The translations under genes and the position numbers were made by a program. A DNA stretch of 5,283 nt from Gammaproteobacteria bacterium. Its GTDB lineage: Bacteria; Pseudomonadota; Gammaproteobacteria; CAISUE01. The notes under the pieces were generated by a model. The model ran no database searches. It was not told the DNA's origin and was given only the letters and a program-made list of their open reading frames with translations. Shown here piece by piece: positions 1-5,283 of this stretch; the stretch's first letter is position 1, and each line of letters opens with the position of its first letter. Location of the stretch: contig CANCKG010000072.1 in NCBI GenBank assembly GCA_947378515.1, positions 1 through 5,283 of the forward strand. The letters are read 5' to 3'.

Positions 1-135
1 ATTGAAGGTATTCCGACGGTGATTATGGCGCTGAGCGCGGCGGCCCCTAAAGCGCAATTACCACAATACATTCAAGTGGGTTTTATCAATGCTGAAGTCT
101 TAGAAGAAATGCGGGAAGCTGTGTTAAAAAATTAA
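1..135 (+). CDS. C-terminal end of a thioredoxin-fold protein, probably DsbD-like (partial)
   Basis: The window opens inside this gene; 44 codons remain in frame 1 before TAA at 133-135. The visible residues begin with IEGIPT, which fits the cis-proline loop of the thioredoxin fold (pattern G-I/V/L-P-T), followed by a hydrophobic strand (VIMAL). After a short linker come LPQYIQVGFINAE and a charged helix ending in LKN. That order (cis-Pro, strand, 'PQ..-V-GF-AE' strand-turn, terminal helix) resembles from memory the C-terminal catalytic domain of the inner-membrane reductase DsbD, which passes electrons from cytoplasmic thioredoxin to periplasmic disulfide proteins. The CXXC active site would lie upstream of the window, so catalysis cannot be confirmed. 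A generic thioredoxin-like protein is the alternative. The gene ends at a strong terminator and is probably not co-transcribed with the next gene. Confidence 0.55.
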   Translation: MEGIPTVIMALSAAAPKAQLPQYIQVGFINAEVLEEMREAVLKN

Positions 136-159
136 CGGACCTTTGTACAGCAAGAAAGT

Positions 160-185
160 CTCCGGCCTTTAGGCCGGAGTGTTTT
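160..185 (+). terminator. Rho-independent terminator after the thioredoxin-fold gene
   Basis: An 8-bp GC-rich perfect stem, CTCCGGCC (160-167) pairing with GGCCGGAG (172-179), closes a TTTA loop. It is followed by TGTTTT (180-185), a U-tract with one interruption. It starts 25 bases after the TAA of the upstream gene, the normal place for an intrinsic terminator. The T-run lies only on the right side, so it should work mainly on + strand transcripts. Confidence 0.85.
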
Positions 186-291
186 AGACTTGGAAGAGGT
201 GTGCAAATCGAACAAGTCCGCACCTTGTGAAACCTTAGGCGTAGGCCGAGGTACGGTGCTCCTACCGCCCTGAAGGGCGTGGTTTCAAACC
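186..291 (+). mobile_element. Possible orphan IS200/IS605-type right end with guide-RNA-like fold (remnant)
   Basis: This stretch is about 56% GC by my count, richer than the phosphoesterase gene that follows. It contains nested complementary segments: GCACC (220-224) with GGTGC (255-259); inside it ACCT (232-235) with AGGT (249-252) and GGC (238-240) with GCC (245-247); then a terminal hairpin with ACC (264-266)/GGT (281-283) and GCCC (267-270)/GGGC (275-278), bulge GT (279-280) and loop TGAA. A final palindrome GGTTT-C-AAACC spans 281-291. The loop TGA is the first in-frame stop of a reading frame open through 187-270, matching how tnpB genes of IS200/IS605 elements end inside the right-end hairpin, overlapping the omega RNA. 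The family facts are established; assigning this stretch is inference. No transposase or tnpB core is present. Alternatives are an unrelated structured leader or a REP-like element. Confidence 0.35.
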
Positions 292-294
292 AGC

Positions 295-300
295 TAAGGA
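295..300 (+). promoter_or_regulatory. Ribosome binding site of the phosphoesterase
   Basis: TAAGGA lies six bases before the ATG at 307, which supports that start. The site begins four bases after the end of the structured element at 186-291, so folding or transcription of that element could affect initiation. I could not find a convincing -35/-10 pair for this gene between 136 and 306, so its promoter is unplaced. Confidence 0.7.
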
Positions 301-306
301 ATTTGG

Positions 307-1590
307 ATGAAAAAAATAATTGTATTATTTAGCCTACTTCTAACAAGTTGTTTATTTTCAAGCGCTAATGCGGCTGACGCTAATTTTTTAATATTATCCG
401 ATGTGCATTATCTTAAAGGAGGGCCAGTTGTTGATTACGGCAAAGGCGACAGCGGCGATGTTTTATGGCGCAATACTCAGGCACAATTACAGCAAGAAAT
501 CAGCCAAACCCATGCACAATTTATGCTGCTTCTCGGTGATTTACCGGCGCATGATGATGCCTCGCGCACCACTAATATTCAAGCCGTATTGCAAGATCTT
601 AGCGCGACAGTTAATATCCCCGTTTTTTATGTGCCAGGCAATAATGATTCTTTAGGCAATGATTTAATGGCTGGAGATTATCATTCTTTTAGCAATAATA
701 AAGGTCAAAATCCCTTAAGCTTAGATGCCAAGCATGCGTGGCCAGCATTGAATGCGAATCAAGCATGCGACACGTTGAGTGATACCCATCGTGCTTGCCT
801 GATTAACCCTAAAGATGCGGCCCTGGCGCAGTTTGGGTTTTATGCCGCGCGTCCTTTGGGTTCAGCGGCTAAATTACGTTTGATTGTGTTAAACAGCGTT
901 ATTTTTTCGGCGCGCTATGTGAGTGATGATGGCGTTAGCCAAGAAAAAGCTACCACCGATGAATTAGCTTGGTTTAAAGCACAATTAGCTCAAGCGTCAA
1001 CGGCCGGTGATGAAGTATTCGTTGCGCTGCATATTCCACCGGGTTTAGATGCTTATTCTGATACGCCAATGTGGAATGACGCTTTACCCGCCGAAGCAGA
1101 TTTTATAACGGCCATGAACGATTATCAGACGATTATTAAAGGGGTGTTTTATGGTCATACCCATATGGATGAATTTCGTCGGCTGAATAATACCCTGGGT
1201 TCTCTAGCCGTACTGGCTTTATCGACGCCTGGGATTACCCCCGGCCATTATAATAGCCCAGCGATTAAAGCGTTTTCTTATGATGACAGTTTTGCTTTGA
1301 CAGATGCGCAAACCATTTACACGAATCCTTTAGACAGTACCCACTGGTTTTCTTATGGCTTTAAAGCCATTTATCACTGCACTAAAGCGACGTTGTTTCA
1401 ATGTGCTACTGATTTTTCAGTGCAAGATGACACGTTTGTAACAACGTATAAAGCGCATTACGCGGTTAATAATGCCGCTTTTCAACCGAACTATTGGTCT
1501 AATATCGTGGATGCTATTGATGTTGGTGCGGATTCAATAACCCATCATCCGACGCGTAAAGTGTTTTTTCAATGGCCCATTATGTTCTAG
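307..1590 (+). CDS. Exported calcineurin-like phosphoesterase, acid sphingomyelinase-like group
   Basis: This 427-residue protein is predicted to hydrolyse a phosphodiester or phosphomonoester outside the cytoplasm using two metal ions; the substrate cannot be read from sequence. Residues 1-22 form a signal peptide (MKK, hydrophobic core, ANA before A23). LTSC at 12-15 also fits a lipobox, so lipoprotein processing at Cys15 is possible. Metal-site motifs occur in order: SDVHY (D32, H34), GDLPAHD (77-83), GNND (111-114), HIPPG (242-246) and YGHTHMDEF (282-290). GDxxxHD, HIPPG and GHTHxDEF are typical of acid sphingomyelinase-like enzymes. GNND replaces the usual GNHD/E, losing the customary His. 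Cys154, Cys164, Cys358 and Cys366 could form two disulfides, fitting an exported protein. The start is set by TAAGGA at 295-300. The last 18 codons overlap the 3' end of the opposite-strand ubiH-like gene and may be a read-through extension. No terminator follows. Confidence 0.88.
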   Translation: MKKIIVLFSLLLTSCLFSSANAADANFLILSDVHYLKGGPVVDYGKGDSGDVLWRNTQAQLQQEISQTHAQFMLLLGDLPAHDDASRTTNIQAVLQDLSATVNIPVFYVPGNNDSLGNDLMAGDYHSFSNNKGQNPLSLDAKHAWPALNANQACDTLSDTHRACLINPKDAALAQFGFYAARPLGSAAKLRLIVLNSVIFSARYVSDDGVSQEKATTDELAWFKAQLAQASTAGDEVFVALHIPPGLDAYSDTPMWNDALPAEADFITAMNDYQTIIKGVFYGHTHMDEFRRLNNTLGSLAVLALSTPGITPGHYNSPAIKAFSYDDSFALTDAQTIYTNPLDSTHWFSYGFKAIYHCTKATLFQCATDFSVQDDTFVTTYKAHYAVNNAAFQPNYWSNIVDAIDVGADSITHHPTRKVFFQWPIMF

Positions 1591-2694
1591 GGCAAGCACG
1601 CCAAAATGCCGGGCTAAATTAATTGGCCAGCAATCCAGGGCGAAGAGACGCGCGGTACGATCGGATAAATTGGCCAATTGTTGATTGCGCGTTAATAATT
1701 TTGTCGACAGCTGCTCGATTGTTAATTTGTCTTTAAAAAATTCTATTAAACACGTGACATCGTGCAAGCCAAGGTTTAAGCCTTGGGCGCCAATTGGATT
1801 TAACGTGTGCGCTGCATTACCGATGATGATGGCGCGCTGTTCGATGACGCGTTTAGCTAAGGTCAGCTGCAAAGGATAGTGTTGGCGTGGTCCGAGGCTT
1901 AAAAAAGGCCCTAATTGCCAGCCAAAGTGTTGCTGTAAAGCGAGTCGATAATCGTCAGCAGCTAAGTCAAGGAAATGCTGTGCGGTTGTGCTCGGCATTA
2001 CCCAGACGCTGCCACAGCGTTTATCGCTCAAGGGTAATAATGCCAATACCCCATGCTTTAAAAACCGTTCGAAGGCTTGGCCAGCCGCGTTTTGATTCAG
2101 TTCAAGTACACTGACGATGGCGGTTTGTTGATAATCGTAAGTGTGGGTGGGAATGTTTAATTGTTCACGAATAAAAGATTGGCTACTGTCAGCGGCAATT
2201 AACCAATCGGCATGGATGGCATGTATTGTTTCCCCTTGCTGTAATTCAAGTTGCACCGATGATTCATATTGGCGAAAATGAGTGAGTTTTGTCTGATCTA
2301 AGACGGTAATCTTTGTCCCGCATAGGCTTAATGCTTGTTGTAAGGTTTGATGCAAATCGGCGATTTCGATGACATAGCCCAATGCCTTTGCCTGCACGTC
2401 AGCGGCTGTTAAAAAGGCTTTGGCAAAACTGCCTTGTTCGGAAATCTGAATCGAGTCAATGGCTTCGGTTGTAGCGGTTAAATTTTCCCATAAGCCTAAG
2501 CTTGCGAGTAACTGTTGTGAACAGGCATTTAAAGCCAGTGTTCGGGTATCGGTGTGTTTTTTAGGGATTAAACTGCCTTGCGCTTTGCTATCGAATAATA
2601 AAATATTAAGTGACGTTTTTTGAGCCAGTGCGATGCTAAGACTGGTGCCGACTAAACCGGCGCCGCAAATGGCGATATCATAATGGTGCTTCAT
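1534..2694 (-). CDS. ubiH: UbiH/COQ6-family FAD-dependent monooxygenase, ubiquinone biosynthesis
   Basis: This 386-residue flavoprotein hydroxylase probably adds a ring hydroxyl to a polyprenyl-phenol intermediate of ubiquinone at the inner face of the membrane. The N-terminal FAD dinucleotide-binding motif is GAGLVG (11-16), followed by the family signature DTRTLALNACSQQLL (49-63). The second FAD motif is GNAAHTLNPIGAQGLNLGLHD (292-312). GN at its start and the tail DCWPINLARHFG resemble UbiH (C1 hydroxylase) more than UbiF or UbiI, which carry GD; this subtype call is less certain than the family. The DG motif near 169-176 reads ADSSQSFIR, with Ser170 where glycine is usual. Length is normal. 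It is the last gene of the operon, its ATG overlapping the bioC stop by four bases, with no strong Shine-Dalgarno of its own, so translation is probably coupled. Its final 19 codons, including the stop, lie antisense to the phosphoesterase end. Confidence 0.85.
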   Translation of the reverse strand: MKHHYDIAICGAGLVGTSLSIALAQKTSLNILLFDSKAQGSLIPKKHTDTRTLALNACSQQLLASLGLWENLTATTEAIDSIQISEQGSFAKAFLTAADVQAKALGYVIEIADLHQTLQQALSLCGTKITVLDQTKLTHFRQYESSVQLELQQGETIHAIHADWLIAADSSQSFIREQLNIPTHTYDYQQTAIVSVLELNQNAAGQAFERFLKHGVLALLPLSDKRCGSVWVMPSTTAQHFLDLAADDYRLALQQHFGWQLGPFLSLGPRQHYPLQLTLAKRVIEQRAIIIGNAAHTLNPIGAQGLNLGLHDVTCLIEFFKDKLTIEQLSTKLLTRNQQLANLSDRTARLFALDCWPINLARHFGVLALEHNGPLKKHFTRRMMGY

Positions 2695-3569
2695 GGCGAC
2701 GGTGGTCTCTTAATGGCAGCGATCGGGATACTGACATTGCCATCGTTATCCAGTCGGTGCGGTTTTTGATAAGGATTAAAGGCATGACCAAAATAAGCTT
2801 CGATCGTGACCATTAAGCGTTGCTTGGGGGCAGGAAAATGATGTCGATAATAGTCTTCGACTGCCCGCCAAAAAGTTTTGCCGACATAAGATGGGTCAGC
2901 ATGCTCGATGAATTTGATTGAACCGACACTTTTTAATTCTTGCAATAACGCCGTTAATGACGGATAGCTTAAGTGAAAATAGTCGTTATCGAGAACCGGA
3001 TCCATGAAAGTGGCTTTGACTAAACTATCTCCCGTATCGTGCAGGTCAATAAAGGCATTGACCCTCGGTGTTGGATCGATTGCGGCAAAACTTAAGTCTA
3101 ATTCTTTCAAGCTATCAGGGCCGAGATTAGAAAACATCAATAAGCCACCCGGTACGAGGACGCGCATGCATTCTTGCCACAAGCGAGGGTAATCTAATAA
3201 CGCCGGCAATAGTAGATTAGCAACAATTAAATCGACACTGTGATTGGCAATCGGTAATTGATACGCATCGGCGGTGAGGATTTTAATCGTCGGTTGATCG
3301 TGGCAATTCGCCTGTGCTTGCTTATTCATTGCCTGACAAAAATCAAGCGCGATGATATCTGCTTCAGGATAAAGGAGGCTCAATGTACGACTGGTTTTCC
3401 CCAGGGCACTGCCTAAATCAAGTATCCGTTGGGGTTTAATCATGATGAAACTCAAGCGTTCCAGTAAAGCATCTCCGACGGTATCAATCAGGCAAGCGGC
3501 TTGTGCATAACGCCCGACATGACGGTTATGACTACGTTGCAGTGCGTTTTTAAAGGAATGTCCAGTCAT
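2691..3569 (-). CDS. bioC: BioC-like SAM-dependent methyltransferase (malonyl-ACP O-methyltransferase family)
   Basis: In biotin synthesis BioC methylates the free carboxyl of malonyl-ACP so that the fatty acid machinery can build pimeloyl-ACP methyl ester. This 292-residue protein has the class I Rossmann core: motif I LDLGSALG (50-57), acidic ribose-binding D76 in ALDFCQAM, D101 after motif III, and the post-core segment RVLVPGGLLMFSNLGPDSLKEL (136-157). FS-GPD-LKEL is a BioC hallmark, as are FIDLHDTGDSLVKATFMDPVLD (173-194) and the C-terminal EAYFGHAFNP (257-266). Motif I has Ala55 where GxGxG has its middle glycine, and the usual 'NLALQW' segment reads NLLLPALL. These differences leave room for a related methyltransferase such as the NDUFAF5 type. 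It is embedded by ATGA overlaps between an alpha/beta hydrolase upstream and the ubiH-like gene downstream. No other bio gene is visible. Confidence 0.72.
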   Translation of the reverse strand: MTGHSFKNALQRSHNRHVGRYAQAACLIDTVGDALLERLSFIMIKPQRILDLGSALGKTSRTLSLLYPEADIIALDFCQAMNKQAQANCHDQPTIKILTADAYQLPIANHSVDLIVANLLLPALLDYPRLWQECMRVLVPGGLLMFSNLGPDSLKELDLSFAAIDPTPRVNAFIDLHDTGDSLVKATFMDPVLDNDYFHLSYPSLTALLQELKSVGSIKFIEHADPSYVGKTFWRAVEDYYRHHFPAPKQRLMVTIEAYFGHAFNPYQKPHRLDNDGNVSIPIAAIKRPPSP

Positions 3570-4426
3570 AGCTGCAAACTCGTGTCATTGGCCAACCATT
3601 GACGGATTATATCGATTTGGAGTTCTGAGCTTAAAAAGGGTGCGTGACCGATTTGGGGTATTTCAATCGCCGTTAAGCGACGATGTGCGTGTTTCATTTT
3701 TGTAATGGTATCGTTCAATAATACATCGGAGTTTTCGCCGCGAATGACTAAGCATGGGCAACGCACATTTTTCCACGCTGTCCATAAGCGTTGTTGATCC
3801 TCAGCACTAAAACTGGGAATGTGAATATTGACATCTGAGCGCAAGGTATAGTCACCTGTTGGCGTCGGTTTAATACTGCATTTTGTCAAATGACGCCACT
3901 GGCTATCGGTTAGCGTGCCAAAATCCTTTAAGTTTCGACGAAAATAGCGTTCAGCCAAATCAAGCGAGCTAAAAATAACAGCATTCTGCGGTAAGGCTTG
4001 CTGAATACGCTTAATCCCGAGATTGCCGAGGTCTGGACCAATGTCGTTTAAAATCAATCGCGCAATGGGCGTGTGTACTTTACTACTTAACATAATACCG
4101 ATGATTCCGCCCATCGAAGTGCCGAGCCAATCGACGTGGTTGACATTTAACCGTGCGATCAGCGCAAGTAAATCGTGTAAATACTGCTCGAGGCAATAAT
4201 CAGCCGGATTTGTTAACCACTCACTTAAACCGCGGCCAGCGATATCTGGACAAATCACCCAAGCACCTTCAGCGCTGAGTTGTTTAGCTAATGCATCAAA
4301 ATCGCGACCATTTCGGCTTAAGCCATGCACACACAGTAACGGCCTGTCATTGGGCGTGCCCCATTCGTGATAACTCAAACGATGTAAGCCGGAACTATTT
4401 AAACTTAAGTAATGACCTGTTTTCAT
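3566..4426 (-). CDS. Alpha/beta hydrolase, candidate BioH-type partner of BioC
   Basis: This 286-residue cytoplasmic hydrolase (no signal peptide) is the first gene of the - strand operon. Visible elements of the alpha/beta-hydrolase fold are LCVHGLSRNG with the oxyanion-hole HG (34-35), the nucleophile elbow GTSMGG with Ser104, the acid in RGENSDVL (probably Asp234), and the catalytic His261 in IGHAPF. A lid-like segment lies between about 135 and 215. The start is supported by AGGA (4437-4434) seven bases upstream of the ATG. Its TGA overlaps the bioC start as ATGA. Several unrelated-looking alpha/beta hydrolases (BioH, BioJ, BioK, BtsA) can demethylate pimeloyl-ACP methyl ester, so coupling to bioC suggests that role. 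This is inference from context: the elbow is GTSMGG, not the GWSLGG I recall for E. coli BioH, and a general esterase is equally compatible with the sequence. Confidence 0.87.
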   Translation of the reverse strand: MKTGHYLSLNSSGLHRLSYHEWGTPNDRPLLCVHGLSRNGRDFDALAKQLSAEGAWVICPDIAGRGLSEWLTNPADYCLEQYLHDLLALIARLNVNHVDWLGTSMGGIIGIMLSSKVHTPIARLILNDIGPDLGNLGIKRIQQALPQNAVIFSSLDLAERYFRRNLKDFGTLTDSQWRHLTKCSIKPTPTGDYTLRSDVNIHIPSFSAEDQQRLWTAWKNVRCPCLVIRGENSDVLLNDTITKMKHAHRRLTAIEIPQIGHAPFLSSELQIDIIRQWLANDTSLQL

Positions 4427-4461
4427 GGGATGATCCTGTAGCTTGAGTGTGCGATAGCATG

Positions 4462-4467
4462 ATTATA
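4462..4467 (-). promoter_or_regulatory. -10 box of the hydrolase-bioC-ubiH operon promoter
   Basis: Read on the - strand this is a perfect TATAAT. Transcription would start near 4455, leaving a leader of about 30 bases that carries the AGGA ribosome site (4437-4434). No good -35 exists at 16-18 bp spacing (the hexamer at 4490-4485 reads CGGCAA), and no extended TGn is present, so the promoter may be weak or need an activator. Confidence 0.5.
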
Positions 4468-4491
4468 AAGAATCCAGATTATTTTTGCCGT

Positions 4492-4497
4492 TATAAT
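4492..4497 (+). promoter_or_regulatory. -10 box of the amino acid transporter promoter
   Basis: A perfect TATAAT on the + strand lies 31 bases before the transporter ATG, giving a leader of roughly 25 bases that contains the AAGGGA ribosome site (4518-4523). No convincing -35 hexamer is found at 16-18 bp spacing (the 17-bp position reads AGAATC at 4469-4474). That position abuts the opposite-strand -10 box, so the two divergent promoters would occupy the same DNA. Confidence 0.5.
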
Positions 4498-4528
4498 GTG
4501 CCACGTGAATCAATAATAAGGGATAAGG

Positions 4529-5283
4529 ATGGCCATTGTTTCAAAAAAATATTTGAGTGTCTTTGGTTTGGTGATGATCAATGTGATTGCCATCGATAGT
4601 TTAAGAACGCTACCGATGGGGGCTACTTATGGCTTTTCATTAGTGTTTTATTATCTGCTTGCCGCGACCGTGTTTTTTGTGCCAGTCGCTTTAGTGGCGG
4701 CGGAATTAGCGACTGGCTGGCCTGAAACTGGCGGTATTTATGTGTGGGTGAGAGAAGCCTTTGGTAAACAAACAGGTTTCATAACAATTTTTTTACAATG
4801 GTTTTACAATGTCTGTTGGTATCCCACCATTATGGCGTTTATTGCCGCTACGTTAGCGTATTGCATCGACCCTGCCTTAGTGGATAATAAAATCTATATG
4901 TTAGGCGTGATTACGATATTTTTTTGGGGTTCCACGTGGTTTAATAGCCTCGGAATCGGGACATCGACTTACTTAAGTACCTTAGCGGCCATCATTGGTA
5001 CCTTATTGCCGATGATGGTGATTGTTATTTTGGGAGTGGTGTGGCTGGTGCAAGGCCATGTCGTACAAATAGCCTTTTCGTTTGATAGTTTTATGCCAAA
5101 TATCGCCAATATCCATGGTCTGGTGTTATTAACTGGCGTGATCTTTGGTTTGGTTGGTATTGAAATGTCCGCTAGTCATGCTGGAGATGTTAAAAATCCA
5201 CCGCGTGATTATCCTAAAGCAGTATTTTGGTCGACGGTCATTATTTTAGCCTCGTTGATTCTTGCTTCGTTAGCGATCGCTTT
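4529..5283 (+). CDS. APC-superfamily amino acid transporter, GadC-like antiporter group (N-terminal half)
   Basis: The gene runs off the window end with 251 codons visible and no stop. AAGGGA at 4518-4523, five bases before the ATG, supports the start. The protein is very hydrophobic, with about six membrane segments near residues 10-30, 35-58, 82-112, 122-142, 148-174 and 196-215, and a seventh starting near 232. Segments resemble from memory the glutamate:GABA antiporter GadC: GFSLVFYYLLAA (35-46), PVALVAAELATGWPETGGIYVWV (52-74) and IEMSASHAGDVKNPPRDYPKA (211-231), the last matching GadC's VEASATHVNEMSNPGRDYP. It therefore probably exchanges or imports an amino acid across the inner membrane; the substrate is not determined. 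Full-length relatives have about 450-510 residues, so roughly half is present. It is transcribed divergently from the hydrolase operon. Confidence 0.88.
   Translation, partial: MAIVSKKYLSVFGLVMINVIAIDSLRTLPMGATYGFSLVFYYLLAATVFFVPVALVAAELATGWPETGGIYVWVREAFGKQTGFITIFLQWFYNVCWYPTIMAFIAATLAYCIDPALVDNKIYMLGVITIFFWGSTWFNSLGIGTSTYLSTLAAIIGTLLPMMVIVILGVVWLVQGHVVQIAFSFDSFMPNIANIHGLVLLTGVIFGLVGIEMSASHAGDVKNPPRDYPKAVFWSTVIILASLILASLAIA

Noticed and set aside
160..179. Terminator stem as an attachment site or REP repeat
   Set aside because: It sits just after a stop codon and is followed by a T-rich tract, which an intrinsic terminator explains fully.
136..273. Frame-1 reading frame continuing after the thioredoxin-fold stop to TGA at 271-273
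   Set aside because: It has no ATG start, runs through the terminator hairpin and is too short to be a gene; only its 3' part may echo a tnpB end.
281..291. GGTTT-C-AAACC palindrome as a CRISPR repeat or operator
   Set aside because: It occurs once next to the hairpin with no repeat-spacer periodicity; better read as part of the structured element.
401..655. 84-codon + strand open frame
   Set aside because: It lies wholly inside the phosphoesterase in another frame, has no recognisable motif, and the overlapped frame carries clear family motifs.
1685..2114. Two + strand open frames (64 and 75 codons) opposite the ubiH-like gene
   Set aside because: They are antisense shadows of a well-supported gene, with no domain features or convincing ribosome sites.
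3004..3192. 62-codon + strand open frame opposite bioC
   Set aside because: Antisense shadow of conserved BioC motifs; nothing protein-like in it.
4428..4436. GGAT-G-ATCC palindrome as an operator upstream of the hydrolase
   Set aside because: Only four bases per arm, overlapping the ribosome binding site; likely chance.

Overview
The window looks like chromosomal DNA of a moderately AT-rich gammaproteobacterium. The protein set (a UbiH-family hydroxylase, a BioC-family methyltransferase, a GadC-like amino acid antiporter and a DsbD-like thioredoxin domain) is reminiscent of Legionellales/Coxiellaceae. That placement is an inference from style and protein resemblance, not proof.

Layout, left to right. 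(1) Bases 1-135 are the C-terminal end of a + strand thioredoxin-fold protein, probably a DsbD-like thiol:disulfide reductase. It is closed by a strong intrinsic terminator at 160-185. (2) Bases 186-291 hold a GC-richer, non-genic stretch that can fold into several hairpins. It ends in a bulged terminal hairpin with a stop codon in its loop, the arrangement expected for the right end (and overlapping guide-RNA region) of an IS200/IS605-type element that has lost its transposase genes. (3) Bases 307-1590 (+) encode an exported calcineurin-like phosphoesterase of the acid sphingomyelinase-like group. (4) A compact - strand operon occupies 4426 down to 1534: an alpha/beta hydrolase, a BioC-like SAM methyltransferase and a UbiH-like flavin monooxygenase. 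Each junction is a 4-base ATGA overlap, so translation is probably coupled. (5) A 102-base divergent intergenic region carries a perfect TATAAT box on each strand. (6) From 4529 to the window end runs the first half of an APC-superfamily (GadC-like) amino acid transporter.

How the genes relate: the methyltransferase and hydrolase could be a biotin-precursor pair (BioC methylates malonyl-ACP; a BioH-type esterase later removes the methyl group). The third operon gene serves ubiquinone synthesis. The phosphoesterase and ubiH converge and share 57 bp of coding sequence on opposite strands. I see no dramatic new defence or mobile system. The best leads are the orphan IS605-like structured element in front of the phosphoesterase, the hydrolase-bioC-ubiH operon, and the antisense coding overlap.
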